From the NCBI GenBank assembly GCA_964383365.1, contig CAYLHF010000006.1, positions 1-64,000 of the forward strand: a stretch of DNA of 64,000 nt, written 5' to 3'. Made by a program: the position numbers and the translations under genes. The stretch comes from CAYLHF01 sp964383365 (GTDB lineage: Bacteria; Bacteroidota; Rhodothermia; Rhodothermales; UBA10348). A model generated the notes under the pieces. The model was not told the origin of the DNA. It saw only the letters and a program-made list of their open reading frames with translations, and did no database searches. Of the stretch, positions 26,402 through 36,646 are shown in pieces (position 1 is the first letter of the stretch; each line of letters opens with the position of its first letter).

Positions 26402-28348
26402 TCACGTGTCGATCGTCGCGTATTTGGCATTCCTCTCGATGAACTTCCTCCGTGGCTCCACAGCATCGCCCATCAATGTCGTGAAGATCCGATCTACTGC
26501 GGCAGCATCTTCTATCGTTACGCGCTGAAGCATCCTGGACGCAGGATCCATGGTCGTTTCCCAGAGTTGATCCGGGTTCATTTCCCCGAGCCCTTTGTAT
26601 CGCTGAATATATGTTTTCCCTTTCCCGTCCGGATTGATTTCCTGCAGGGCATCCGAAAGCTGTCTCTCGTCCCACGCGTAGCGCTCTTCTTTTCCCCGAC
26701 GTGCCTTATACAGGGGAGGGAGCGCGATATAGATATGTCCGTGTTCAATCAGCGGCCGCAACTGCCGGTAGAAAAAAGTGAGTAACAGGGTCCGAATGTG
26801 GGCCCCATCCACATCGGCATCGGTCATAAGGATAATCTTGTGATAACGGAGCTTTTCGAGGTCGAAGTCTTCGGTAGACGTACCGATTCCTGTACCCAGC
26901 GCCGTAACCATATTCTTGATTTCCTCGTTCGCCAACACCTTGTCCAGCCGTGCTTTCTCGACGTTGAGAATCTTCCCTCGTAGAGGAAGGATAGCCTGAA
27001 AATGTCTGTCCCGGGCTTGTTTCGCCGAACCACCGGCAGAATCACCCTCGACCAGGTACACTTCACATTCTTCGGGACTTCGGGAAGAGCAATCTGCCAG
27101 TTTACCCGGCAGGCCACCACTCCCGAATGCACTTTTTCGCTGAACGAGTTCACGCGCCTTCCGGGCTGCGGCTCGGGCCTGCGCCGCGAGAACGACTTTT
27201 TCAACGATTCGACGTGCTTCCTTCGGATGATCATCGAGCCATTCCTTAAGCCTGGATCCAACAAGCGACTCGACGGCTCCCTGGACCTCCGAATTTCCGA
27301 GTTTCGTTTTCGTCTGTCCCTCGAACTGCGGTTCTGCGACCTTAATAGACAGGATTGCCGTCATTCCCTCCCTGAAATCATCACCGGACAGATCGACCTT
27401 GACGTTTCGAAGCAGGTTGTTGGCGTCGGCGTACGTCTTGAGCGTTCTCGTCAGTGCACGACGATAACCGGAGACATGCGTCCCGCCCTCATGCGTATTA
27501 ATGTTGTTGACGAAGGAGAGTACGTTTTCGGCATATCCGGAATTATAACGCATGGCGAGCTCGACCGGAACTTCTGCGTCCATATCCGAGATATAGATCG
27601 TCTCGTCGTGGATCGGGGTTCTGGCTTCGTCCAGATAAGCCACGAACTCGATGATTCCCCCCTCGAAATGATAGTCTTCCCGTAGGAGTAAGTCGGGATC
27701 GCGGACATCCTCGATCGAGATAAATAGCTCTCTATTCAGATAAGCCAGTTCTCGCAATCGCTCTGAGAGCGTATCGAACCGATATTCAGTCGTCTGGAAA
27801 ATGCTCTCATCCGGCCAGAATCGAACTTCTGTGCCGGTTTCTTCGTCTGCCTTCAGAGCCCGACCCTTCTGGACCTCACCGGCCGGTTCGCCGATATGAT
27901 AGGTCTGGGTCCATTCGTGCCCGTCTCTCCTGACCGTTGCAATCAGTTTGCTGGAGAGTCCGTTTACACACGAGACGCCCACCCCGTGAAGGCCTCCTGA
28001 TACCTTGTACGATCCCTTATCGAACTTCCCACCGGCATGCAGTGTCGTCATGACGACGTCCAGAGCTGATCGATTCTCGACGGGATGCATGCCAACCGGT
28101 ATGCCTCGTCCGTTGTCCCGAACGGTAATGGATCCATCCTCGTTGATGTACACGTTCACGCGGGTGCAGTAACCGGCGAGCGCCTCGTCAATTGAATTAT
28201 CGACAACCTCGTAAACGAGATGATGGAGTCCTCGGAAACCAACGTCTCCGATATACATCGCCGGTCGTTTACGAACAGCCTCGAGACCTTCGAGAACTTG
28301 AATGTTTCCGGCCTCATAGGATCCGGAGCGCGCGTCTTTGGGTTCCAT
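26402..28348 (-). CDS. gyrB: DNA gyrase subunit B
   Basis: The protein has 648 residues from the ATG at 28348, chosen over an in-frame codon at 28408 because GyrB proteins begin shortly before the Tyr-lid and VLEGLEAVRKRPAMYIGD motif. The GHKL ATPase has EVVDNSIDEALAG, DNGRGIPVGMHP and a GGLHGVGVSCVNGLS loop. The transducer domain follows, then the TOPRIM domain with EVYLVEGDSAGGSAKQARDR and MTDADVDGAHIRTLLLTFFYR. The C-terminal tail ends KYATIDT after the IQRYKGLGEMNPDQLWETTM motif. Gyrase introduces negative supercoils. recF lies 21 kb away, so the dnaA-dnaN-recF-gyrB order is broken. Confidence 0.97.
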   Translation of the reverse strand: MEPKDARSGSYEAGNIQVLEGLEAVRKRPAMYIGDVGFRGLHHLVYEVVDNSIDEALAGYCTRVNVYINEDGSITVRDNGRGIPVGMHPVENRSALDVVMTTLHAGGKFDKGSYKVSGGLHGVGVSCVNGLSSKLIATVRRDGHEWTQTYHIGEPAGEVQKGRALKADEETGTEVRFWPDESIFQTTEYRFDTLSERLRELAYLNRELFISIEDVRDPDLLLREDYHFEGGIIEFVAYLDEARTPIHDETIYISDMDAEVPVELAMRYNSGYAENVLSFVNNINTHEGGTHVSGYRRALTRTLKTYADANNLLRNVKVDLSGDDFREGMTAILSIKVAEPQFEGQTKTKLGNSEVQGAVESLVGSRLKEWLDDHPKEARRIVEKVVLAAQARAAARKARELVQRKSAFGSGGLPGKLADCSSRSPEECEVYLVEGDSAGGSAKQARDRHFQAILPLRGKILNVEKARLDKVLANEEIKNMVTALGTGIGTSTEDFDLEKLRYHKIILMTDADVDGAHIRTLLLTFFYRQLRPLIEHGHIYIALPPLYKARRGKEERYAWDERQLSDALQEINPDGKGKTYIQRYKGLGEMNPDQLWETTMDPASRMLQRVTIEDAAAVDRIFTTLMGDAVEPRRKFIERNAKYATIDT

Positions 28349-28474
28349 TCGGTATGTCTTCCGGCAGGGACAAACCTCGATCTGTCCACAACTGGAAAAA
28401 AAGTGCATTTATAGAATATAGCCCGTCTTGTACGCGTTGTCCCGCCCGCCAGTTCTCCTCGGGCCGAGATAGTA

Positions 28475-29140
28475 TCAGACCTCCAGATAGCGCATAAATT
28501 CCTGCACCCGGTCGGCCAAATCGTCTTCTGTCTCATCTTCACCGAATGCCGCCACGACCCGGTACCCGTGATGTTCGAGAAGATGACGGACACGGGCCGC
28601 GTCCTTTGTATTCAGCTTGAGTGTGACGCAGATGAGTCCCTCATCCCTGTTTGACTGTTCACTGGAGAGCGAAAGTACCCGAACGTTGTTTTGTTCGATA
28701 GCGTATATCACTTGAGACAACGCATAGTCTCTCTCTTCGATCTCCAGCGCCAGGATGGCTCCTGGTTCCTGGGTAGAGAGCAACCGCGCAAACCACTCGA
28801 AAAGATCCGTCCGACGCAACAAACCGATGTACTCTCTATTACTGTCTGTGACCGGCATCGTGGTGAGCGAATGGTGCATCATCACGCTCGCCACTTCGAA
28901 GACATGTGTGTCAGACTCTACCGACAGAGGATCCTGCCCCAGCAGGGTGTCGACCAACGCGTCCGGTCCGGCAGCATCGAGCATCATGTCTTCCGACACG
29001 ATTCCGACTACATGTCTATCCGCGTCGACGACCGGAAGGTGACGAACGCGGAGTTCCATCATCAATCCGAGGCCATACTCTACGGTATCTGCTCGTTTGA
29101 GCGGAGGTGTCGTATTACTGATGAGTGTCTCGACCGTCAT
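28475..29140 (-). CDS. CBS-pair protein with ACT-like C-terminal domain
   Basis: The protein has 221 residues. Two CBS motifs fill residues 1-115 (VETLISNTTPPLKRADTV and LLGQDPLSVESDTHVFEVASVMMHHSLTTMPVTD, each with the typical G-[IL]-[VL]-[ST/R]-x-x-D end). After a linker, residues about 128-205 look like an ACT-type ligand-binding fold: GAILALEIEERDYALSQVIYAIEQNNVRVLSLS, then ICVTLKLNT and LLEHHGYRVVAAF. Such CBS-ACT proteins sense adenine nucleotides or amino acids; no catalytic domain is present. It lies downstream of hflX and upstream of gyrB on the same strand. The 257 bases between it and hflX hold nothing I can name. Confidence 0.7.
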   Translation of the reverse strand: MTVETLISNTTPPLKRADTVEYGLGLMMELRVRHLPVVDADRHVVGIVSEDMMLDAAGPDALVDTLLGQDPLSVESDTHVFEVASVMMHHSLTTMPVTDSNREYIGLLRRTDLFEWFARLLSTQEPGAILALEIEERDYALSQVIYAIEQNNVRVLSLSSEQSNRDEGLICVTLKLNTKDAARVRHLLEHHGYRVVAAFGEDETEDDLADRVQEFMRYLEV

Positions 29141-29397
29141 GATTGAAGCAACGAAGTGCTTGTTTCTCGTTTACCTGTTTCAGTTGCAGCAATTCACGTG
29201 CCGTTTCTCCGTCCATAACCGAAGTAGTGCCGTCTGGTCCTCGTCGCCGTCAACTGACCGTATGTTCTACGCAACTCCGTCCAACAGGATACCGTACGTG
29301 TCCGATTTCGAGAACGATTTACAAATTCTTGTGGGGAAGCGCAAGAAAGAAATAATTGCCGCCTGCCGGTAATGGGATCCAGGAGTTTCTGGATGAA

Positions 29398-30756
29398 TCA
29401 TTTTTCTTTTTCGTCCCCAGAACTCGTCGTGTCATCTACAGTCGAAACGGGCCGAAAATCGACGTATCGAGCAACAATGGGGTCGATGTCGCTTTTGTAC
29501 CTCGGAGCGACACGATAATGCAGCCGGACGACAGCACGAACATCCTTCTCATACTCCACGCGGGCGAACATGTACTCTTCGGAAATAATTTGTCCGATCT
29601 TTCTGAAATGGGCGACGGCACCCTGGTCTTCGACGGGTAGAAAAACGATACCCTCAGAAAAGTCGTCCTCTATTACATCCCGGAGTCTGATTCTGAAATC
29701 ATCCAGACCGATGCCCCGAATCGCCGAAACAAATGCGGCTTCAGGGTACTCCTGGCGAAGCAAAGGAAGGGCATTCGGCTCGGAGAGCGCATCAATTTTA
29801 TTGAAGACCATCAGGGTGGGTTTCCCGTCCGACTCCAACTCCTTGAGCGTCTGCTCGACCACCTGAACCTGATCCGCGAATTTCGGGTGGGTTACGTCTA
29901 TCACATGTAATAAAATATCGCTCTCCCTGACTTCGTCGAGTGTGCTCTTGAAGCTTTCTATCAGTCGATGCGGCAGCTTCCGGATGAACCCGACCGTATC
30001 TGAGAGCATGATCGGGTGATTGAAATCGAGGCGCACGACGCGGGTCGTGGCATCCAGTGTTGCGAATAGTCTGTTTTCGGCTCGTACCGATGTGTCTGCA
30101 ATGGCGTTCATCAGAGTCGATTTCCCGGCGTTGGTATATCCGACAAGTGACACCCTGGTATAGTTCTGTCGTCCCTTTCTCTGGGTTGTCCTCTGCTTGT
30201 CGATTTTTTCCAGCCGTGATCTGAGTGTAGCCATTCTATGCCCGATCAATCTTCGATCTGTTTCGATCTGAGTCTCGCCCGGACCCTTTGTTCCGATTCC
30301 TCCTTTCTGCCGACTCAGGTGAGTCCATTGTCGGGTAAGCCTCGTCCTGAGATAATCCAGTTGTGCCAGCTCTACCTGGGTCTTTGCCACGGCTGTTCGG
30401 GCATGACGCGCAAAAATATCGAGTATCAGTCCCGAGCGATCCAGAAGTTTGCAGCCCAGTTCACGCTCCAGATTTCTCAGCTGGATGGGAGATAGTTCAT
30501 CATCAAATATGACAAGGTCGGACTTGCGTCTGCCGACACATTCCTTCAGTTCCTGTACCTTCCCCTTTCCAATGTAGTGGGAGGCATTGATGCGTTTCGT
30601 CCGCTGCGTAAATCGATCGGTTACATCAGCGCCGGCCGTGTCAGACAGAAGCGACAGTTCGTCAAGCGAATCTGCAACTTCCCAGGCCTCATCTCCAGGG
30701 CCGATGACACCAACTATTATGGCTGACTCCCGGGCAGGGTTTATGGGCGTTTGCAA
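29398..30756 (-). CDS. hflX: Ribosome-associated GTPase HflX
   Basis: The protein has 452 residues. The N-terminal HflX domain shows NASHYIGKGKVQELKE (57-72) and VIFDDELSPIQLRNLE. A coiled coil with GGIGTKGPGETQIETDRRLI precedes the G domain. The P-loop GYTNAGKST is at 206-214, with LSDTVGFIRKLPHRLIESF (G3) and VFNKIDAL (G4). HflX splits stalled or heat-damaged 70S ribosomes. The start is supported by good N-terminal similarity. It belongs to a minus-strand series with an unknown membrane protein upstream and the CBS-ACT protein downstream. Confidence 0.95.
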   Translation of the reverse strand: MQTPINPARESAIIVGVIGPGDEAWEVADSLDELSLLSDTAGADVTDRFTQRTKRINASHYIGKGKVQELKECVGRRKSDLVIFDDELSPIQLRNLERELGCKLLDRSGLILDIFARHARTAVAKTQVELAQLDYLRTRLTRQWTHLSRQKGGIGTKGPGETQIETDRRLIGHRMATLRSRLEKIDKQRTTQRKGRQNYTRVSLVGYTNAGKSTLMNAIADTSVRAENRLFATLDATTRVVRLDFNHPIMLSDTVGFIRKLPHRLIESFKSTLDEVRESDILLHVIDVTHPKFADQVQVVEQTLKELESDGKPTLMVFNKIDALSEPNALPLLRQEYPEAAFVSAIRGIGLDDFRIRLRDVIEDDFSEGIVFLPVEDQGAVAHFRKIGQIISEEYMFARVEYEKDVRAVVRLHYRVAPRYKSDIDPIVARYVDFRPVSTVDDTTSSGDEKEK

Positions 30757-30843
30757 TAGCGTAAAGAGGCCGCGGGAAACCGCGAGTTAGAATAGGTCAA
30801 GTCGGGGTCCGTTCTCACTGATCAGGAAAGGTGATGCCGGTAT

Positions 30844-31404
30844 CTAGTTCTCAAGCTCGGTTCTGCCTACGTACTGATGCGTCGGGAAATCAATTCTGGT
30901 ATCCAATTTCGAATGGACCAGTGACTTGAAGCGATCTGCCTCCGAACCAGGAACTCGCAACTCAAGACGACGCCGAACACCCAGGAAGTCCTGGTAAATA
31001 AATACCAAAATAATCTTGCGCCCTTCGACGACTTCAAAATAATCAGAAACCTGACCCCAGGCTACCGTATCACCCATTTTACCGATCTCAGGTATGATAC
31101 CGTAGTCCGTGATTATAGTCGTGGACGTAAGCACACCGGCAACATACCAGAGCATTCCTCCCAGCAGATATCCGGCGAATACATATCCGTTCACCACCGG
31201 CAAAACGTTTTGCGCATATACCAGGAACAGTGACACGACTCCGATGAAAAGAAGCGGCCATACCGGAAAAGGAATCTTACCGCCGGAAAGCCACGTCATT
31301 CTCACTCTCCGTACGCGGATGCGCTGAAGTAACGTCACGGTCAGCATCAGTGCTGTTACCGCAATAAATGCCAGAACCAGGAAAGTGTGGAGTGTACTCA
31401 GCAC
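30844..31404 (-). CDS. Unrecognised membrane protein with PH-like C-terminal domain
   Basis: The protein has 186 residues, family not recognised. Three hydrophobic helices occupy about 5-27, 45-66 and 72-95. The rest (about 96-175) is a beta-rich soluble stretch, TTIITDYGIIPEIGKMGDTVAWGQVSDYFEVVEGRKIILVF. That reading resembles the bacterial PH-like domains that follow two or three membrane helices (a local-field sensor type). It lies 26 bases after the BatA-like gene and 87 bases before hflX on the same strand, so the three may be co-transcribed. No enzymatic residues are evident. Confidence 0.6.
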   Translation of the reverse strand: MLSTLHTFLVLAFIAVTALMLTVTLLQRIRVRRVRMTWLSGGKIPFPVWPLLFIGVVSLFLVYAQNVLPVVNGYVFAGYLLGGMLWYVAGVLTSTTIITDYGIIPEIGKMGDTVAWGQVSDYFEVVEGRKIILVFIYQDFLGVRRRLELRVPGSEADRFKSLVHSKLDTRIDFPTHQYVGRTELEN

Positions 31405-31430
31405 GATAGAAAAAAGAGGGCTGAAACGTC

Positions 31431-33551
31431 CTAGGCGGACTCAGGACGCCATGTTTTTTCGAGAATCATCTCGGCGATGAGGGATACCAACGCGAGCATT
31501 AAAAAGACGTTCCAGAGCTCTACTCCGGAGCGAATCTCCCTCAGGCGTTCGGCAAATTCCTCTTCCGGCTGAGAGGCCAGAGCCAGGACGCGAACGGGGC
31601 GATGCACCTTCTCGGACAGGACCGTCGCGGTCGTTTCCGGTGTTCCGCCTCTCAACCTGGACTCGTTCTCCGTATCATGAACCGATATACTCCGTATGAT
31701 GTCCCCTCGTACCCGGATATCGTAGATCCCCGGAGTGAGAATTCCGGGTTCAACCGAGAGCAACACGGCACCGGGTATTCGACGGATCACCGGCGAAAAA
31801 ACTTCTTCAGCATCATCTTCAACAAGAATATCTTCCGTATCAATCAGACCCGGAATACGCACGGAAGCCGCCGCTCCTGCGTCGAAAGATTCTCCCGTCA
31901 CGGAGCTCGAGGCGGACAGATAGTGGAGGGATCGGTAGAGGAGCGGAATGAATAGACCTCGAACGGGAAATTCGCTCCAGCCCGAATCCACAGACACGGC
32001 GTACAGGAGAAGACTGCCTGCACCGGTACGAATTTCCTCCAGAAAAGGCCGACCGCCCGAGAGCCTTATGAGAGCGTCTTCCTGCCCGCCACCCGGCCGG
32101 TAATCGATGGCACGGTAAACCAGTGGCTGCTCAATGGAGATTCCTTGCCGAACTGCTGACTCCTCGAACATACCGTCAAAAATGGGATGACCGAAATCAA
32201 TACTCTCCAGTTGACCGACCGTAGAGTCCTCCTCTTTCCCACCGATTATCTCGATAATGTCTCCTCCGCCAAGATCATCAAGAACCTCGTTGTAGGAAGT
32301 CAGATCCATGTCCTCGCCAGGATATATCAACACGCCGCCGCCACCGGCTACATATCGGGTTATCGATGCACGCTCTCCGGTCGAAAACTGGTGAACGCCG
32401 GACAAAATCACAGCATCAAAGGCCTCCATGGTCTGCCGGGCAAGGCCAGAAGCCGTGACCACCTGCACGCTAAAACCGACTGCTCCATCATCCAGATCTG
32501 CTCGCAGGGCCAATTCGAGTAGACTCTGATTTGTACCTTCGCCCTCTACCAACAGGATCTTTCGCTGGCGCGGTACAAACAGCGTAAAGGAACGGCTATC
32601 GTCATGTGGATAGGACCCGTCATCGATCTGAATATTTCCCCTCAGCCAACCCGTCTGTCTGGGCGTCACGGCAATCGGTACGGTGACCCGCCTGTCCGGT
32701 CCGACGTCCACACTGGATTGCGCCACCCGCTCATCATCGAGAAAAACGGAGATAAGTAGATCGGTGGCCGGTCGTTCGCCATTATTTTCGAGCTGTATTT
32801 CGAGTCCTACCGGCTGACCAACGGACAGTATCCGGCTGATCACCTGTATGTCGGAGATTGCAACATTTTCGTGATGACGGGTTCCGATGGGAATAAGGAA
32901 TATGCTGACGTCTGGATCCATGTCAACCTGGAGAGAGTCGACCAGCGTACTCTCCTGCATATCGGTAAGAATAAATAGCTCCCGGTTGGGATTGGCACTA
33001 CCGGACAATGCGCGACCCGCCCTCGATATGGCCGTGGAAAGTATCCCGGTTCCGGGAATCGACTCAATTCTGTGTACGGCACGCTCGGCAGCCGATGTGC
33101 TCAGATATCCCGGATACCCTGTCCGCATCGAAATGGTAGGAATAATGAAGGCCTCATCACCATTTCCGAGCGTTTGCACGAGTCTGTTTGCCACCCGTTT
33201 TTCCTGGTCCAGATATACTCCCGAGTCATCCCGAAGGGTCATCGACATGGAATTGTCCATGATGATTGCCCTGGAAATTTTTCCGTTCTCAGCCAACGCC
33301 CCCGCAATACCGCCGGTTGCCACCGGACGGGCGAAAGCCAGAACCAGAAGTGCAATGGCCAGGATGCGGAGGGCGAGCAAGAGCCACTGCTTGATTCGAA
33401 CGCGTCGCATCGTACTCTTCTCCAGTTCATGAAGAAAAGCGAGCGAGCTGAATCGAATCGTCTGTGGTTTTCGAAAATTGAACAGATGAATGATGAGGGG
33501 AATCGCGGCAGCAGAAAGTCCGAGCAGAAATAGGGGACTCAGAAACGTCAT
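31431..33551 (-). CDS. BatA-domain / von Willebrand A-type membrane protein
   Basis: The protein has 706 residues from the ATG at 33551, chosen because the Bacteroidota BatA N-terminal module starts MTFLSPLFLLGLSAAAIPLIIHLFN right there; the frame extends to 33602. Two helices flank FRKPQTIRFSSLAFLHELEKSTMRRVRIKQWLLLALR. A VWA domain follows, with the metal-site motif DNSMSM near 95. Long beta-sandwich and class-I-glutaminase-like segments then lead to a last helix near 685-705. BatA-type proteins work with MoxR ATPases in envelope stress tolerance in Bacteroidota; no MoxR gene is in view. It is divergent from uvrA, with about 230 bases between. Confidence 0.75.
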   Translation of the reverse strand: MTFLSPLFLLGLSAAAIPLIIHLFNFRKPQTIRFSSLAFLHELEKSTMRRVRIKQWLLLALRILAIALLVLAFARPVATGGIAGALAENGKISRAIIMDNSMSMTLRDDSGVYLDQEKRVANRLVQTLGNGDEAFIIPTISMRTGYPGYLSTSAAERAVHRIESIPGTGILSTAISRAGRALSGSANPNRELFILTDMQESTLVDSLQVDMDPDVSIFLIPIGTRHHENVAISDIQVISRILSVGQPVGLEIQLENNGERPATDLLISVFLDDERVAQSSVDVGPDRRVTVPIAVTPRQTGWLRGNIQIDDGSYPHDDSRSFTLFVPRQRKILLVEGEGTNQSLLELALRADLDDGAVGFSVQVVTASGLARQTMEAFDAVILSGVHQFSTGERASITRYVAGGGGVLIYPGEDMDLTSYNEVLDDLGGGDIIEIIGGKEEDSTVGQLESIDFGHPIFDGMFEESAVRQGISIEQPLVYRAIDYRPGGGQEDALIRLSGGRPFLEEIRTGAGSLLLYAVSVDSGWSEFPVRGLFIPLLYRSLHYLSASSSVTGESFDAGAAASVRIPGLIDTEDILVEDDAEEVFSPVIRRIPGAVLLSVEPGILTPGIYDIRVRGDIIRSISVHDTENESRLRGGTPETTATVLSEKVHRPVRVLALASQPEEEFAERLREIRSGVELWNVFLMLALVSLIAEMILEKTWRPESA

Positions 33552-33778
33552 GAAAAGAAAAGTGTCGCTCAGTTGAAACGGTTTCGGTTCGCTCCACCCC
33601 ACGGGGCCGGACCGGTTTGCACCGCAAGATTCGCTCGGCTGTACCTGTATGTTCTAAACGGGTGAATGTTGCGCTACGGCCCACCGACCTTGTCTATCGT
33701 TATTCGATGCATCAATTAGACGACCAATGAGTTTACCGTGGTTTGAATGACGCTATACCTCCAATCGCCTGCTACCCC

Positions 33779-36646
33779 ATGCCGCCGAAGAAGTCACGTC
33801 GGAACCGTTCCGAACGGGGCAACCCAGCCATCGCCCGCGAGATCCTCATACGAGGCGCACGTCAACATAATCTCCAGAATGTCGACCTGCGCCTTCCTCG
33901 CGGAAAACTGGTCGTTTTTACAGGGCCCTCCGGTTCCGGAAAGTCCTCCCTCGTATTTGATACGATCTACGCTGAAGGACAGCGTCGATATGTCGAAAGC
34001 TTGAGCTCATATGCGCGTCAGTTCCTCGAAAGGATGGATAAACCCGATGTAGATCTGATAACAGGACTCGCTCCTGCGATCGCGATCGAGCAGAAAGCCG
34101 GCACCAAAAATCCTCGTTCTACGGTAGCGACGCAAACTGAAATTTACGATCACCTCAGATTACTCTTTGCACGGGTAGGTCGTACGTTTTCTCCCGTTTC
34201 AGGACTCGAGGTAAAAAAAGATACCCCGCGTTCAGTTGCAACGTCCATCACGTCTGAATTGGCCGACGGTACGCGGTTTTTCCTTTGCTTTCCGTTTCCG
34301 AATCATCCCGGATCGACGGTAAGAAGAGAGTTGGAGGCACTCCTTCAGCGAGGGTTTTTCAGGGTCGTGCTCTCGCCTACGGACAAACAGAAGGAACGCG
34401 GAGCAACCAGGAAGATCATTGATTTGAACGAGACACCGCCTGCCAAAATAAGAGCCAGCCGGACCCGGCTGTCCGTACTCGTTGATAGACTCATCGCCCG
34501 GAAGGATGATACCGTGGAATCTCGTATTGCAGATTCGGTCGAACAGGCTTTCCGGGAGGGCAGCGGTCGCTGCATGGTCGTATTTCCGGACTCCGATTCG
34601 ACCATAGAATTCAGCCGGCATTTCGAGAAAGACGGAATTCTATTCGCTGAACCAATTCCCCACCTCTTCTCTTTCAATTCTCCAGTCGGGGCATGCCCTA
34701 CGTGCCAGGGATTCGGCAGGGTGAGCGGTATAGACCCTGATCTCGTCATTCCAAATCCGGATCTGTCAATACGACAGGGGGCGATCGCACCGTTTCGCGG
34801 GGACACGTGGAGTAAACATTTTCGGTCGCTGATACGCGTCTCCGCCAATGAGCGTATCAACATCGATACACCCTATTCACTCCTCTCCGAAGAAGAAACG
34901 CTCCTGATATGGCAGGGAAAGGACGATTATATCGGTGTACGCGGGTTCTTTAGATACCTTGAGAAGCGTAGCTACAAAATGCATTATCGTATTTTTAATG
35001 CGCGCTTCCGCGGATACACCACCTGCCCGGACTGCAGTGGGTTTCGCCTTCGAAAGGAGGCAGGATATGTCAAAATAAACAGGCACTCGATTGGAGAATT
35101 ATGCGAATTAACGACCGCCGATGCCCGACTTTTTTTCGATGAATTGAGACTGTCCGAGCACGAGGAGTCGATTGCAGGTAGAATCCTCGAAGAAATTCGC
35201 AAGAGGTTGAGGTATCTGGTCGAGGTAGGACTCGATTATCTCACGCTCGACAGATTGTCCCAGACGCTGTCCGGGGGGGAGAGTCAACGAATTAATCTGG
35301 CAACCTCCCTGGGGTCGGCCCTGGTCGGATCCATGTATGTACTGGACGAACCGTCCATCGGACTCCATCCCCGCGATACCGATCGGTTGATTACCATTCT
35401 GGAACATCTCCGGGACATCGGTAATTCCGTCCTGGTCGTCGAACACGACGCCGACATGATGCTCCGATCGGATCATCTCGTCGATCTCGGTCCGGGAGCC
35501 GGTCGACAGGGGGGAGTGGTTGTTTCGCAGGGAACGCCGTTGGAGGTTACGGCAGATCCCGACTCACTCACCGGACGTTACCTGAGCGGAGCTACATCCA
35601 TTCCCGTCCCGAAAAGTCGGCGGCCGGTTGTCGAGCGGGATCAGATACACGTTGAAAATGCCCGCCAACACAACCTGAAGAGACTCAACGTCTCCTTTCC
35701 CCTCGGTATGATTGTGTGTGTTACGGGCGTCAGCGGATCAGGAAAGTCCACGCTCGTTCAAGACACGCTCTATGGTGGACTGGCCCGCCTGAAAGGAGTA
35801 CAATCCTCGAGTGTCCGCGTAGGAGCACATGATGCCATCCGGGGGCATCCCCTTATCGACTCGGTAGAATTGGTGGATCAGGCTCCCATCGGCCGAAGTC
35901 CGCGCTCAAATCCGGTCACGTATATCAAGGCGTTCGACCAGATTCGACAACTCTTTGCCGAGACGTATCAAGCCAGAATCAGAGGATACAAGCCGGGTTA
36001 TTTCTCTTTTAATGTTCCCGGTGGCCGCTGCGAAGTATGTCAGGGAGAGGGTGTAGTCCGGATAGAAATGCAGTTTCTGGCGGATCTTTTCCTTGAGTGC
36101 GAGGCATGCAAGGGACAGCGCTTCAAACAGGATGTTTTGGAGATACGATATAGCGGCAAAACCATCCACGACGTCCTCTCTATGACGGTTGAGGAGGCGA
36201 TCGGTTTTTTTGCTGAAAACAGATCGCTGTCAAGGAAACTGGGGGTCCTTTCGGATATCGGCCTCGGATATCTCACCCTCGGTCAGCCTTCGAATACGCT
36301 GTCTGGCGGCGAGGCCCAGCGTATCAAGCTCGCAGCCCACCTCGGGAAGACCAAAAAGGAGCGGATGCTTTATATTTTCGACGAGCCGACGACCGGGCTG
36401 CATTTCGACGATATCCGAAAACTACTCGGTGCATTCGACGCGTTGGTTAACCAGGGCCACTCGGTAATCATCGTAGAGCACAATATGGACGTAATCAAAT
36501 GTTCGGATCACGTGATCGATATGGGACCAGAAGGAGGAGTACAGGGCGGCTTTGTCGTAGCACAGGGAACGCCTGAGTTCGTTTCCAAACAGCGAAACAG
36601 TCACACCGGACGTTTTCTGAGTTCAATACTTCATCCTTCGTTGTAA
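33779..36646 (+). CDS. uvrA: Excinuclease ABC subunit A (UvrA)
   Basis: The protein has 955 residues from the ATG at 33779; a TTG at 33743 would add 12. UvrA is the damage-sensing ATPase of nucleotide excision repair. The first ABC domain has GPSGSGKSS (49-57), the second GVSGSGKST near 650; both have LSGGE-type signatures (TLSGGESQRINLA, TLSGGEAQRIKLA). Zinc sites are seen as CPTCQGFG, CPDCSG and, in the second half, CEVCQGEG with CEACKGQRF. The first zinc finger, normally CPxCG after ARVG, reads SPVSG and so lacks cysteines, as in Bacteroidota UvrA. It is divergent from the BatA-like gene. Confidence 0.97.
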   Translation: MPPKKSRRNRSERGNPAIAREILIRGARQHNLQNVDLRLPRGKLVVFTGPSGSGKSSLVFDTIYAEGQRRYVESLSSYARQFLERMDKPDVDLITGLAPAIAIEQKAGTKNPRSTVATQTEIYDHLRLLFARVGRTFSPVSGLEVKKDTPRSVATSITSELADGTRFFLCFPFPNHPGSTVRRELEALLQRGFFRVVLSPTDKQKERGATRKIIDLNETPPAKIRASRTRLSVLVDRLIARKDDTVESRIADSVEQAFREGSGRCMVVFPDSDSTIEFSRHFEKDGILFAEPIPHLFSFNSPVGACPTCQGFGRVSGIDPDLVIPNPDLSIRQGAIAPFRGDTWSKHFRSLIRVSANERINIDTPYSLLSEEETLLIWQGKDDYIGVRGFFRYLEKRSYKMHYRIFNARFRGYTTCPDCSGFRLRKEAGYVKINRHSIGELCELTTADARLFFDELRLSEHEESIAGRILEEIRKRLRYLVEVGLDYLTLDRLSQTLSGGESQRINLATSLGSALVGSMYVLDEPSIGLHPRDTDRLITILEHLRDIGNSVLVVEHDADMMLRSDHLVDLGPGAGRQGGVVVSQGTPLEVTADPDSLTGRYLSGATSIPVPKSRRPVVERDQIHVENARQHNLKRLNVSFPLGMIVCVTGVSGSGKSTLVQDTLYGGLARLKGVQSSSVRVGAHDAIRGHPLIDSVELVDQAPIGRSPRSNPVTYIKAFDQIRQLFAETYQARIRGYKPGYFSFNVPGGRCEVCQGEGVVRIEMQFLADLFLECEACKGQRFKQDVLEIRYSGKTIHDVLSMTVEEAIGFFAENRSLSRKLGVLSDIGLGYLTLGQPSNTLSGGEAQRIKLAAHLGKTKKERMLYIFDEPTTGLHFDDIRKLLGAFDALVNQGHSVIIVEHNMDVIKCSDHVIDMGPEGGVQGGFVVAQGTPEFVSKQRNSHTGRFLSSILHPSL

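Noticed and set aside
29141..29397. Gene in the hflX-CBS spacer
   Set aside because: The frames there are short, on the opposite strand and without likeness; only a weak 6-bp hairpin was seen.
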